Source: Lingula anatina (Eukaryota > Brachiopoda > Lingulata > Lingulida > Lingulidae). From it: a stretch of 64,000 nt of DNA. The stretch spans positions 543,237 to 607,236 of the forward strand of contig NW_019775413.1 of NCBI RefSeq assembly GCF_001039355.2, read 5' to 3'. A program made the translations under genes and the position numbers. Under the pieces are notes generated by a model, which saw only the letters and a program-made list of their open reading frames with translations, did not search any database and was not told the DNA's origin. Positions 36,674-51,400 of the stretch are shown in pieces (position 1 is the first letter of the stretch; the number at the start of each line of letters is the position of its first letter).

Positions 36674-37674
36674 TTAGATGACAGTTTCCTTTGCACTTAA
36701 GATCTAACTTGCTCTCTCAACTGTGACCAAAAATGCTTTCCAGTATTTATTGTTTGTTTAATTTAGACCTCACAAAATATATTAACAAATATATTATATT
36801 TGCTAAATTAAAAATGATGCATCAAAATTAATAAATAAAACAGAAAATGTGGTCTTAAATAATCAGGAATCACTTAGCCTTGCAAAAATGACTCATAAAA
36901 CCAATAAATACAATTTTCAGTATCAAATATGTCACTATATCAACAAAAACAGGAAAAAAGAATGTAAATGCAGCACACAGAAGTACTCACATAAGTACAT
37001 AACTGAAGCAGAAAAACAAAGCAATTCCAAATATCCGTTACAAATTTTATTCTTCACTGACCTTCCTCATGCACTGCATGAGCACCACTTACGTCATATG
37101 TACAGAGTTTACACTTAGTATTTACATATACTACACTTACTGTGGCCAATCCAAATCCAACACTTTAAGAATGGGCAAGAAGCAAAAGAATCTTTATGAA
37201 TTGATGTAATTAAATGTTAATATATTGAAGTCATCTTAAAAAATACATAACAGAAAGAAAGTATAAATGTATGCAGCACTATAATAATAGTAATAAAATC
37301 TGATATCAGACTCAGCTGTGTAGATAAATTAAACTAAGTATACAACCTCATAAATAATGAAGTCCTTAGTTTTCTTACATTTTTTTACAGTATGGAGAAG
37401 TAAAAATCTTGTAAGTGACCTAGTGATAAAAATCAAAACAATTTCTTCCATATTACAAGTGCATGACTGTCTCCAGACTGAATGGTCTATTAAATGGACA
37501 TATAACCATTCCAGTATGGGTAATAATTTGGAAGCAGCACACAATTATATGTATTATTCAGCCTTGCACCTAAAGGCCTTTTCCATTTTTTAAATCCATA
37601 ACAATGGTTTTGTTGAACCTGTATATTCTATAGTGGTATTTACAACTAGACGTCTGGTACACTCATGGTTGTTG
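36674..37674 (-). other. Probable 3' UTR of the TLDc gene
   Basis: This lies directly after the TLDc stop codon in the minus direction. Several minus-strand AATAAA words occur (for example near 37042), and none stands out. The short frames here have no recognisable content. Confidence 0.35.
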
Positions 37675-37782
37675 TCAGTCACTGTCCTCTGGTCTTACAA
37701 AATTTTCTGAATATTTTGTCCTGACACCAACCAATTCCAGTAGTTGCCTGTCTGGAGTCTCAGCCCAGGATTCTAGATTCAG
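37675..37782 (-). CDS. TLDc gene, terminal coding exon
   Basis: Acceptor TTGTACAG, then LNLESWAETPDRQLLELVGV and the stop TGA at 37675-37677. It encodes residues 450-484, the end of the tail that follows the TLDc domain. Confidence 0.85.
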   Translation of the reverse strand: MNLESWAETPDRQLLELVGVRTKYSENFVRPEDSD

Positions 37783-40700
37783 CTGTACAAAAACAAAGAA
37801 AACCATCTTGAACAACAACAAAAGATAGATCTAGGATCCAATATCAATCAATAGATTGTCTAATCGTCTTGCAAAAGAAAATTTGCAGTAATTTTTTTAA
37901 TCAAAATTTTTATGTTTTTTTTAAAGAAACAATCACATGCTCCATAATCAAATGTTACCAGAAATTGTATATCTGCACAATAATGTTGGAACATGTGAAC
38001 AATGTGTACCTTTCTTTGGGAAAGTTTCTCAGCTTCTTTCTTTTCCCAGGCACGCTGTTTGAGCTGAGCTTGTTTCATGGCTATACCTGCACAACCCCAT
38101 ACCTGAAGAAAATGACAATAAAGTTTCACATTTAAAATCTATCTTTAGACAGACTTCTTTCTTTTTTGTTTGAAGGCAAGTTGATACATTTTGCTGGAAG
38201 TATGAATTGTTTAACAGAGAAATGTGAGGTGGTATTTTCGTACTATAAATCGTCTCCAAGGACAAGTGCAGTTAAGTCCAGCATGGAACCCTACAGAGTA
38301 CACCAGAGCTGGTATGACATATCCTGCTGCATAATTAACATCACTGTTTATGTTATTACCTTAACTGCTTCACCTGAAGGGGTTGTATTTACCACTTAAA
38401 ACTGCATCAAATTTAAGCTTATTACATTGCACATTCTAAAAGTTCATGCCAACCTCTCTAGGGTGCCACATAATTCATTCTCTAATGTTCTGACAGGTGG
38501 CAAACCAGTACTTGTTTAATTTGGTCAAAAGTATTGAACTGTAATTTTTTATTATGTAATTTTGTAAAATTGTAATTGCTATTTTCCACAGAAGCTGCTC
38601 ATATCACTAGGCCTAATGATATCAGACCTACCCAACTACCAGACTTGGCACCGAATGACCCTGAATTCTCTGGTAGATCAGACCACACTACCCGTTTTGA
38701 AGATGTTTGCATTACGTGCCTCAAAGTATCAGATGCAACACCGCTCTTGCCTAGTACGCGATGTGATAGTGATGATTATGAGCAGGGTTGGAAAGTAGTG
38801 CATCTCATCTAAAGATTTGTTCTAGGGTATGATACTGTTAAATGTGTACTGACGCACACCTTGAAAACAGGTGGTGTGGTCCGATCTCCCAGTGAATTTG
38901 GGATCATTCGTTGCCGTATCTGGTAGTTGGGTAGGCCTGGATATGCATCTTGACAGAATCAGTAAAAGTCATCTCTAAGTGCAAATACATTATTATATGT
39001 AATTTTGGGGAAAAAATTAGATAAGTGCTCTTTACTGCTCACATGTACCTGTATCGTTTGTCATGCTGTGTACCCATAAAGAAAACTTAACACTCCTGCA
39101 CAATAGGCTGATGTATGAAAGATTTGAGTAATCTCCATTAAGCAAACCTAGGAGACACTGAAAGCTTGAATTTCCTTTCTTGGATTATGCAATCTCAAAA
39201 ACATTGTTTTCCAGAATCAGAAGATACAAATTATTACTGACAAAAACTGCTTCATACCACTTTTAAACTATTACTATCTAAAGAGCCCATTATCAAACTG
39301 CCTAAATGATAGCCCATGTCTAACTAGAACAAAAAGATAAACATTAAATAAGAATCTTGAAAAAATAAAATTTTAATTATTTGTTACCTTTATGTAATTT
39401 TGATCTTTTTATAACAGTTGTTGCTCGATCAAATGATTAAGAAAATAATTTGAACAGTTCAATTTACTTACCTCTATCCTTACTGTTGCAGCTTCTCTGC
39501 CATAGTTTTTTACTTTAGACAATCCATCACAGATTTCTAGCACCAGAGATTTGTGGTTTTGTCCCACCTGTATTCCATAGGGAAGTCCACGCGTACTGCT
39601 GTTCACAAACATCATTTTTTCACCACCTGCAATCATGAAAGAACAAATTATGGAAAAATCCGAATATAATTACAAGCCAAGAACTTAAATTCTCTTCTCT
39701 CCCAACCCTCATCCCAATTATATAATATATATATATTATATATTATATAATAACAAAAATATAATAAATAAAAAATTAAAAATAAATTAATTAATTAAAG
39801 TACTGGCAGCAAATATTCCTATATTGTAAGCAACATGAATCAAGTCAGATTACCCAAATACTAAGATATTTCAGGGCCAGGCAGGGGGATTTGACATGCT
39901 AATGTCTAGATGAAAAACTAAGCATACAAAGTGAAAAGATCACTATCACTTGTGCCTCGATGCAGTGAAACACATGGTTTGGACACTTATGATAATTTTT
40001 GTTTTAACCCATCCCCCAATATACAAGGTGTGAGAAGATATATTTTCAATGGCAATTCTTCTTCGTTTATGTCTTGTTTAAGAGATACATTAAATTGCAC
40101 CAAATTATGAAAAAAATTACATACATGTACAGGTAGCTTTTTGTGAATTTGGTGCTCTATCATAAAAACAAACTGCCTTTAAGGACTTCAGGAAAATGGG
40201 AAAACACTTGGACAAAATAAAAACTATTATAAGCTTCAGTTTCAATACTGACCTTGAAGCATATTAAAGTGAGGCAAGACTTGGAGGACCATGCAGTCTG
40301 ATCCTCCCCATCGCTGATCACTCTCTCTAGGAAGAAATAATAGCCAATAATTTTTCATCATTCTTTACTTGAACAACATGCTGTAGCTTTCAGACATGTT
40401 GAAAAGTATTATGATTGCTTAAATAAGTTAACATTACTATTATACGATCATGAACTAACAGTCATATAGAACTCACTTCCACTCTTCATCAGCAGCTATA
40501 CAGTACACATTCTTGCCCTCAAATGACAATAGAGTTATGGTGGGACCCTTATAGGAAAACACATGGTTTTGGAACCTAAAGAGCATATAAATTGCATTTT
40601 CAAATAATTCTCGCATAAATATTTATCATGCATTCTTTTAAAAAATATATTTATCAAAAAGTTGTAACTGAAACTATCACATTTGTCAAACTGTGCATGA

Positions 40701-42353
40701 GGTTTTGAGGAAAAGTACCAGCACTGTGATTATTATCATCTTACATATATAATTGTGCCTTTTGTAAATGGGGCATTCCACTGTGCATTTCCCAATATTT
40801 CAGTATTTCTAATCCCAGGAGAATATAAAGAAAATTAGCCATACTGCACCTTATCTTTACTTTCTAGAATTGAATGATGTGAAGTTTTACAAAAAAGAAA
40901 AAATGCTGTAAGGGGGGATACTGTGGAATTGCCTTTGGTATATGCCTATATGATCAATATGTTAACATCATGATAAAATTGCATACAAAAATGTACCTGT
41001 TAAAGCTAAGCCCATGTTCACTACTGTTATATAGCTCCGTCCAGTTTTGAATTTTGGTGACATGTACCTATGTAGAAAATAATACGTTTTGAGCCTCCGC
41101 ATGAGAAAAGATTTTCTTAAATTTAACTCCTTTCTGTGAAATGTTCTCCAACTGTTAAAAAATTTCAAACAATACATGAGCAATTTTGAAACAAGGACTT
41201 CATGGCTTTGAAAAAATGTAGGAAGTTATTTTAATAAAATCTAAAGTCATGAAACTGTTAAGTTTACTCACCAGTTTATTCATTAGAGCAACTGGTGACA
41301 TTTGGAGATCCATGATATTGGCATGTTTGGAGAGATAGCACTGTGGCAGGACGCAGGACAGGGCCCACAGTGTAGACAAGGTCAGGAGGCCATGCTTAGC
41401 CAGCATTTCATTCAAATCTGAGGGAGGAGTCTCATGCTGAAAGTTGGAACAAAATAATACTGCATATAAAATGTTGTTGAAAATAATAGTACTATATGTA
41501 AAGCAGAATATATGCACCTTTGGTACAGTACAAAGTAATCAGAATATAGCAAAAGTAGCATATACATGTACATGTATCTGAAAACTCATCAGTTTGGCCA
41601 CCCTTAAAAAATAACTTGTTTCACTACTTTGGATGCTGTGGATCCCAGCAGTAGGTAACATGTGCAACCCAGCCTGAGTTATCAGGAACTATTATTGCAT
41701 CGAAAACAAAATGTCCAAAATAGATGGTGGCACTCAAGACAAACACTAGACGGGACATTTTATCAACTGCATGTTCATTTAGCAACTACTTTTCTTTGCT
41801 TTTTCTCAGACAAAACTGAATGAAATATTATTAGACAATGAAACTGTGCAGAAAATATTAAATTATATTTAGGCTGGCCACTGGGATAACGCTAAATTAT
41901 AGTTATTCCACACATTCATTATCCATAACTATCATCACCGGGCATTGACCTAAGGCTCCGCCTGTAACTCATGCTGTAAGTGGTTGTTATGCTTGTTCAG
42001 TTACCTCATTGTGGTTTCTTATATGAACATTGCACTGGTCACACCAGACAGTACAATCAATACATGCCAGCAAAGAAAATAAGGTTACTTATCTGTTATA
42101 TAATTTCAATACCAAAAATATCTAAGTGTTGTCTGAAGAGCTTCTGCAAAAACAGCAGTTTTTGATACAATTAAATGTCTGCTACCATTGCATTTTTCAA
42201 AACATGTCAGAATATTTCAGGTTTTTCTAGTCTTTGCCAGCTGTCAACATCTGACCTTCATGCCAGTGTTATGCCTGGGTAATAGGTAACAAATACAAAG
42301 GACACATTTTGCTTTTTTACTGCTAATTTCTAAACACAAAAAATCATTTTACA

Positions 42354-42424
<71 letters not shown>

Positions 42425-45400
42425 TAAATCTTTCCAGATTTATACTTAAAAGTGTTTTCCTTTCTTTGAAAAACCAAGGAGAAAACTTTCAAATCTGAAA
42501 ATAACTATAGAAGTGGATTTTTTTTGGCAAAAATCTCATTCAAATTATTAAAAGTTGGCTTGCATTCATTAATTTGTATTTATTTTTTATTAATAAGGAA
42601 AAGATAAGTGGGGCAGGTAGGCAAGTCAATCCAGAAATATCTTTTGTTACAGAGGAAGTGTTCAATTTTGTACAAAACATTGGGTACGAACCGATTAACA
42701 GGTGTTCACATGGCCACTAAATGTACCCCCAACTGAGCTTACGTACTCTAGCCTTCACATTGAACTCCTTGTTTTGCTGGTCTTCACTCTTCATGAGGTA
42801 AGTGTAACAAACACCACATGTACAGATACAGGTATCCCCCTTGTATCTGTTGTTCACATATTTCTTTCTCAGGCGTTCACACTTAAACCAATTTGTTCCC
42901 TCTTGTTCCACCTCTCATTACAGTGCACTCAGATACAACTATTTGGTGCATAATATACAATGGCCTCAAACCATGCCCCTTTTCAAGCATGTCAATAACC
43001 ATATAAAGTTCACATGACACTTAGCCATCTCTCTGAAAATTTGAAAATAATAATTTTTTGAGTTTCCTTTCTTATTCACTTATTATATATTTTACATCTA
43101 AGGAGTATCATTATTTTCAAAAGGAGACAGATACATGTGACAATAATGACAGGGCATTTTAGAAGGCAATAAACTTATAATGCAAAAATAAAATATACAT
43201 GAAATAAATGTCATGTTACAAAATGAATTATTCTTAAAAAATAAAAACTCCTTTTCAAAAAGTTAATATCTACTTCAATTTTTAAAATTCTCTGATTGAT
43301 CTGAAAAACAGACCCTCATAAATCTGGGGAACATATCCAGGCCTAGGGTGACGGTGAAGAGTTAAGACAGCCATAAGCATGCAATTCAAATGCACTTTAT
43401 CATTATCCTTTTAATGAAGAGCTCAGCAAAAGTAATTTAAATTGTCAACAACAAACTATCAACCACACTTGCATGGTAATTTCTTACTTGTATGAAGTCA
43501 TTTTGGTGGGACAAAGGGGCAGCAATAAGGACTGGCCTGGAGGACTACAGGTAGCTGTTTAGTAATTAAAAAATAAATTTTGTCACTTAAATGAATACAG
43601 ACATTAAAAAATCCAAGGCCCAAAAACTTACTATAATTTTGAGAAGCACAATTTTAATTTTATGCAAAATAACTTTTCTACCTGTTAATTTATTTTTATT
43701 TTATCTTCAAACTAAGACTCACCAAAAATATAGCATGCTTATAAAACTGCATACATGTATACAGGATACTTGTTTGTTTAGACCATCACAGTTGGCAGCC
43801 ACTGTTATAACATGTATTATCTCCTAATAATAATGCGTTTGGCCACATGGTGATTGTACTTGTTCACAGTCATTTCGTAGGCTCACGTTTCTTTCTATAC
43901 ACGTGCAAGGTTGTGTGTAAGGTTGAGGGACTAAAATAAGACAGGGGAATAAGTGCTGGTTCTTTGGAAATGTGCAAGTACATGCAACAATGTAAGACTT
44001 GATCAATGGGCTGTGAAAAAATGCTATGATTTATTTGCAATAAATGCATAACTGACAAGACATGTATGGAAGTAAATAACCTTTTAGGAGATGGTATCTT
44101 ACCTGACCAAATATATAATAGTCCCTTCATTGTTTTTTCTTATCATTTTTTGCAATACACACCCTATCTTAGAGAACAGGAAGCTAGAACAAACAAATTC
44201 AGAGCAATTTTTACAAGCTCAGCTACTTTTTAAAACTTCACAATACATTTATTTTTATTATGAGGCAATATCTAGAGGCCTTGTCATTTTGTATCATGTC
44301 AAAGCCTTTAATTGTGAAGCGGATCATTCATCAAGTTTGTCATCTTTTTTTTTTACTATAATTTCCAATTTTGTAAAAAAAGAAAAAATAAATCCATAAT
44401 GGAAAATTAATTTTTGATAAAAAAAGATGTTCACACGAGAAAGCCTGTTACATCTCCATTTATAATTTTCATGTCTTTTCCATTGTTTCAGTTTACTGAG
44501 ACTTTGATAATTAGTAGTGGTACGATGTGTAACTGCCTTGTACTAATAAAAGAACTTAGAGCAAGAGCTTATTTCATCAGTATTAATAACTAAGACTTGA
44601 TAAAAAAAAACTATAAATCAAGTTCTATTATACTTTTTCAACAAAAATGCAATCGAAGGACTGAAAACCAAGAACCAATGGTAAACAACCATATTATAAT
44701 TATAGTAATATCAAAAGGTTCTGTACAGCTGTGAGGCACTAGAAATGCATTTAATCAAATCACTTGTGTAATTTGGTGCCTGTATTTACCACCACTAAAT
44801 TGCTTTCATAGCATGCTAGATGACCATCTTTAGGTTCTGGAAGTAGCCATGTCTGCAAAACTATCTCACACACAATACATGTACTTCCAAAGCCAAAACA
44901 AATCTAGTTGTTTTCCAAAACTGATTCAGAATAGTACCAATTCATTTTTTACAAGAAAAAAAAATCAGTCCCTTTCTACCTGTGTTAATATACATCCTGC
45001 CTGGTACAAACTATTGGTTTGCTGTGTAAATAGTGCAGGAAATATTAGTGAGATTAACACTAATCATCCAAAAATTACCAATAATTTCTCTTAATTTGCT
45101 ATAAGCATAAGAAAAACTAGGATTACTTCCACTAGTAGCTATATATTTTATTATCCCTGCAATGGTATATTTTTATGACCAGCTTGGAGCAATGAAATAA
45201 ATGCATATTCTAAAGGAATGATCAGGTTCTCAAACTTGTAGCTTTCAATAAAGATTTCTAAAACATTTCCGTTGTTTGAAAGGTTGTACTTATTTATCAG
45301 GAATACATCATTCAAGACTTATCTTAGGGCAATCATTTTTTAATATATTTGAATATATTATATCTTCATTCATAATTTGACCCCACATTGTTAGTGTTTC

Positions 45401-48400
45401 TCCATATTTTCCATCCTGGCCCACCATAATATCAGATGTTAAAAATCAAAATCCATAAAATGGGGATAATCTGATAGTCATATTACATGATACAAAATCA
45501 ATATAGCTACCAAAACAAGAAAGTGAAAAGGTCATGTTAAAAACATGATGTGACCTCACTGAGGCTTCTGCCAAGCAGGCCAAACTAAACAACGCAACAA
45601 TTTTAACTTTGCAAAGAAAAAAAATGAATGGCCTGCTCACACCCTCCATCACTTCCAAGAAAGTGGATAAAAAGGCATGAGTATCCTTTCCAGGTCAAAA
45701 CAACATAAGCCAAATGTCACCTGTGCTGGATGAAGGTGCTGATATTAAGACAAACTTGTGCATCTTTTTTCAGGTATCTATTTTACTTATACCCAAATTA
45801 ATGATGTGTAAACATTTATAAAATGTATGAGGTGGTTTTAAAGGTTTATGTACTGTAATTAATCACATGGCCTTGAGATTAATACCATTTAAGATGGTCA
45901 TCAACTTTGGTCACATAAACATGTTTGTATGGTATGGCTCCCCAAAAGATGGATCTGAACTCACTGACAATATATTTCTTTGATAAAACACAATGTCTGC
46001 ATACAGATGCCCCAAACAAAGGAAATATGTCTTATAAAAAAACACGCCAATGGACAATAAACTAGCATTTTATTTTATGCAATGGCCAAATATATGTTTA
46101 GATGCAATTCTGAAGGAGAAAATAGGTATGATTGACCTTGGTTTTATTAATACAACAATATTTTCATTTCTATTTATAAAAAAAATCACCTATTTAAAAA
46201 GAAAAATTAGATGTTGAGTACCATTTGTTTCCTGCTAGACACCAGTGTTGGGTTTTGCCAGGACAGGGCAATTATTCACAACCTGACCTTGACAGAGATT
46301 AATCAACTAAGGACAACAACAAATGAAAGTAAAAGAGATCCAAATAAATTGACAAGTCAATACTGAAAAAATACAGAATCAATTATCATCAAAAAATTAC
46401 AAACTGACAGAAAAAAAGCAGGTAAAATTAGGAAAGGTGTAGGAAGTACAGCAATTACTTGATCTTTTGGGCAAAAAATGATAAATTTTTCAGATTCATA
46501 ACTTTGAATGTAAAAAAATTATATTTCTATATTGCATTTGTGGTATTTTTACTGCATAGCATATTAAAATAGAGGAGTGCTTTTTAGCTTTTTAATTCCG
46601 TTGCCACTACTCAATTAGAATGTTCTAATTATAAGAATTTATGACTTGAAAAAAAATGCAGTATCTGTTAAATTCATAAATTTCCTCCACTGAGAAGACC
46701 GAGTCATTACCTTAGTTTACAATCATCATACATATTTTACACACGCACACAAAAACACACACACTTTTAATCCATTTATATCCAAATAAAATAATAATAT
46801 GTAAACAAGGTCACACAATCATCACAATATATGTACAGTGTATATTATGTCTCCCATTTTTCTAAATGTGAGGCTATGTTCACTACAGTAGGTAAGGGCA
46901 TCATCAACAAAGCTTCAATGTGAGCATACAAAACGCGGCAAGACAGTTCCTCTGGTTTAGCTTGCAATTGGCCAATGAGAAGACAACTCTGCAGGCAGGT
47001 AGTTTTCACAAAAGACAAAAAAGTAATTAACCTCTCAAATGATACTTTAACTGTAAAGTATTGCCCTCTTTGGATCCACCCTGTTCTGAGTACAGGGTCA
47101 CTTAAACCTGAGACCTCATGATAGATAGTGAAGGAAGTAAAGACAACAACATTCTTTCAGAGTGACTTCATGTAACAAATACACAGTGTACTGCACAAGA
47201 CTGAACTGTCACAGACATCCCTAGATAAATGTGTGAGAACATGTTAGAAAAAAAATAGTGACAAAAAAAATTGCATAGGCTTTGTTTTGTGTGACAGTCT
47301 GACAAATGAATCGACAGTCCTGATGATGAACAAAAATAAGCATGTATAACACAACACCTTACCACTGTTCATTCTTATGTTAATTTAAAAGTTTTGGTAA
47401 TTGTATCATAATGATGCATTGTATTCCTTCTTTTGTTAATGTTCTAAAATCTTTGCAAACTTAAACAAGTCTAGATCTAAAACACACCAGTAAAAGACTA
47501 GAACATAGGTAATCATCTTCAATTTCAGCAGCATGAGAATAAAGTTAAACAGCAAGATTGAACAGAATGGAGATCTATGAGACTTAATAAATGAATGGTG
47601 TTAAAGAAATTAAGATTTAAACTCACTATGATTGTAGCTACAACATAAATCGACTTTAATTTGAGAACTTTAATATATTAAATGGCAAACTGACATGCAT
47701 GTGTATATGAGAGAGGAAATGGTTAACATGTTTCATTGCAAATAAATAAATGAATAAAAACTATCTAGAAAATAACTTTATTTTCACTGGAATAATAGGT
47801 ATTTTTCAAACGTAACATGCTTTTGAATGCAACTTAAGCTTACTTCACATCTGAAAAAAAAAGGTAAAGCAAGTCATGGGTCTTCATACTCATTGTCTTT
47901 TATATGATTGTGTGAATTTTGCAAATGATGTTACCTTGTGAAATCCAGAAGGATGTCTGGTAAGGATATCCATGAGCCAGCTGTGCACACCACTGAATAT
48001 ATGTGGGCAGTGCCGATTACTCCAGACACAGAACTGCTCATAGGTCATGCTGTCACGGGAGCCAAACTGAAGAAGAATATTGTTTACTTTAATTAATCAT
48101 TATTCATGTAGCCCATTGAGTTTCCACTGTCCTACACACAGTAAAGCCTGAGGCAAGAAGTGTGGATTTAGCATAAAGGTTATTGAAATGAGCATCAATG
48201 AAATTTAATCAAATCCCCTCAAGTAAGAAACATCAAGTTTGTATTCCAAGTGTAAGTGTGCTTAAGAATTAACAGCTTAGATTAATTCTTATTGGTGAAT
48301 AAATTACAACTACTGACATCCCTTTCAGCATTCCTTTTGACTAAAAAAGACAACAAAGACAAAATGTTCATGCCAGTCTTGTTCTCAGATGCATAGTGTC

Positions 48401-51400
48401 AAGAATGTTGCTGCATTTTGATCCAGGCCATTGTATATAAACCTCTTTTTTTATTGACTACATATGCCTAGGGGTATTTTGATGAGGAACAGAAAACAGC
48501 AAACAGGCACATTCTTCCTGGCATCTTTTCATGAAATAGCAGCTAATAAGACAATTATTTTGTAAATCTTCTTTCAAAATGCTACTCAGTGTCACTCTTC
48601 ATACTTGTTATAGCTACCACTTTTTAGTTAAAAAAATTACTTCAAGGTGTTAACTCATCTTTTATTTTTGTTTGGCTGTAGATTTAATGCAAGAAAACAT
48701 TTTCTACATATGTAGTCTTGGTAGAATTATTCAGTTTTTCACAAACAAACACCTCATCATAAAACCATGCAAACCAGCATATAACCAACAGGTTCATGTT
48801 GAAATTAGTAGTCTTGATTTCTCTCCCAATTCATTCTTATTCAGTGTCCTTACCATGCTCTTGACAAGTGCCTCCAGGACAGGATCATCATCTTCACATT
48901 TATGGTAGGGAAGGTGTGCAGCAGCCAGTGCCAGTGTATATGACACCTCCACCATTTGACGACCATCTGGGAATAAGCAGATGAAAAGTATAAACACTAT
49001 AAAGGAACCATGATAAAAGGACTCTTTAGTAATCAAGGCAGGGAGGCAAACTGAGAGATAACTGCAACATAAAACATCCCTCTGACCACATGGTTTTTTA
49101 TAGAAAAAGTGTATTTTTTTAAAAAACAAAGCACAAAATACACAAAATCTTAGCAAGTCTTACAAATCCCTGGAGTCGTTCTCCTTGAAACACGAGTCTA
49201 GGCCTTAACCTCTAACGACACCTTGACAATTAAACTTTAATGTCCCTTGTTGCTTACACATTCCTGAGTTACATTATAACAGACACTTGTTTAAAAATCA
49301 CCTTCTTTGGCAAGTGTATCTCTTCCTTTACTGAATAGCTTAAAGTAGTATTTCATGTGTTGTTCTTCAGAGAACAGTTGCAGTATTTCTTTGCAGACTT
49401 TCTTGAACTGCTGTTCACTGATGTGTTCTGGAGCATCATGGCGGCTCTTCTCTGCTTGCTGGATAGTGGAAAACAGCAATTTGCCCAGAGTCTGCAGTGG
49501 CCCATTGAATGCTTTCTGCAACACATCATGACATCGTCAGTAAACACATAATAAAATTATTACTTGTGTCAGTGACTTAAGTTAAAAGTAAAAAATGAAC
49601 ATGATGACAAATTGACCCTCACAAACTGACAAAGACCTACTCCTTCAAAAAAAAAAATCAAATGTAAAAAATGCATGCATACTTATATATTGTAAGTGGC
49701 TAGTGTACTTATGAAGATTTCAGAAATTGTGAATGCAGTGCTGACACAAGGAAAAAAGCTGTATTCATCACGACACTACATTAAAAATTTCAACATATCC
49801 ACATCACTTATATATTTCTTAAATACCATTGTACATCTTATAGGTACATATGATTATCCATAAATGGCAATAAAAACACAAAGACATTAGGACTTACATA
49901 TTACTCATCTGTAAAAAGACATGACACAACTTAAAAATGTAAGCAAGTCATGCTCTTATATATAACTTGAATCATAAACTTAAGTGATACAATAATAAAT
50001 TGCACTGCTCCCATGTTATGACACTTTAAAATCTTGCTTTATGAAGGCAACGGAATTTAGGGCAATGGTTTACATTTCTTCATTATCCTTTAACAAGTTC
50101 AACAACTATGCCAATGCCTCAATAATAAACAGGACTTTTAACTTAATTTAAATGACTGTGAACAGGACTTTCAAGAGAATACATGAAGAAGAAAAAAGCC
50201 TTCCTTGAACCCCATCACACAAAAACTAAGTGATGTAGAAGAATTAAATAAAACATTTACAAAATTTCCTAGTGGCAAAATTTACAAAATAAGTCATTAT
50301 TCTTTTGAATTGTGAAGTTCATTCAAAAAAAAAAAAAAAAATTGAAAGAAAAGAAAAGCCTTATATACATTTTTTTCTTAAATACTCCACATAAACAAAA
50401 GAAACATTCCCTTCCATTTCTTATTTGATTAATTGTTCTAACTCCTTTTCAGAAAATCTAATAATGTTGTGAATTATTCTTAAATAGTTCCCCATCAGAA
50501 TGCCATTATATCAGAAAAAAAGTTTACTTAGTACCTCAAAAACTGCTCTGGAAACTAAACCCTCCTTGATGCTAGCATTATCTTGCTTTGATTCAATCTC
50601 CAACTTCTGTAAAAAATAATAAAAACACAAAACTGAAGAATTGTATTTAAGATTATTAAGGTTATCAGTCTAATGCCATCGAATGCCCATTCAATGTGGT
50701 TTCTTTCATCTGGACTCAAATGGTATTTAATCTCTCAGTCTCATTTATTTATTCTGTTTTGAAACAAAATACTACAAAGTTCTATTCGTTCTTTTATAAT
50801 TAACAGCCAAAAATGTATGTGAACACAAGTAAAATGCTACCATCTACTAGTAAGTTCAGTTACTAAGATCAATGCAATTCCTGCCTCTGCACTAAACACG
50901 AGGCATTCCCATCAGTGCTGCACCTTTACGTACCCTACTCATACCCTGCTTCCTTCCAAGCAAATTAAGCAAACATTATTAGCCAGTCAAACCTGACCTC
51001 TACCATAACTGTTAGTACAGTTTTCCCTTCATGCAATCAAGGAATTTTATCTCTTGAACCTACTTGATGCAATAAACCCAATTCCATATCTAAAAACTGG
51101 AATCAACCAGTTAATGACTTTATCTCACTCACTTACATATACATATACGTACTAAGTTGTCACCAATTTGTCTCCTACCTTCATAAAATCATACAGACAT
51201 TGGCGATCAATACAGTAGCTGGGGTAGTTAGATTCCATCCCACAACCAGTGTACTGCATACGAATAACGTGCTCAGTTTTGGATCTTCGGAGCTTAGATA
51301 TTGGCTTAGAATTCACCAACAGATTTTTCAAATCACTTGCTGACTTGTTGCTAACTTGGGATAGAGATCTTATCAAAGCTGGCTTGGAAGACATTAGGTT

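Noticed and set aside
38576-38812. 78-codon frame with TRPNDIRPTQLPDLAPND
   Set aside because: It reads through the left arm of the 317-bp inverted-repeat element.
40968-41183. Frame reading SWRTFHRKELNL... as a TLDc exon
   Set aside because: Wrong frame. The true exon is 40997-41067, which gives VHVTKIQNWTELYNSSEHGL and fits the neighbouring exon phases.
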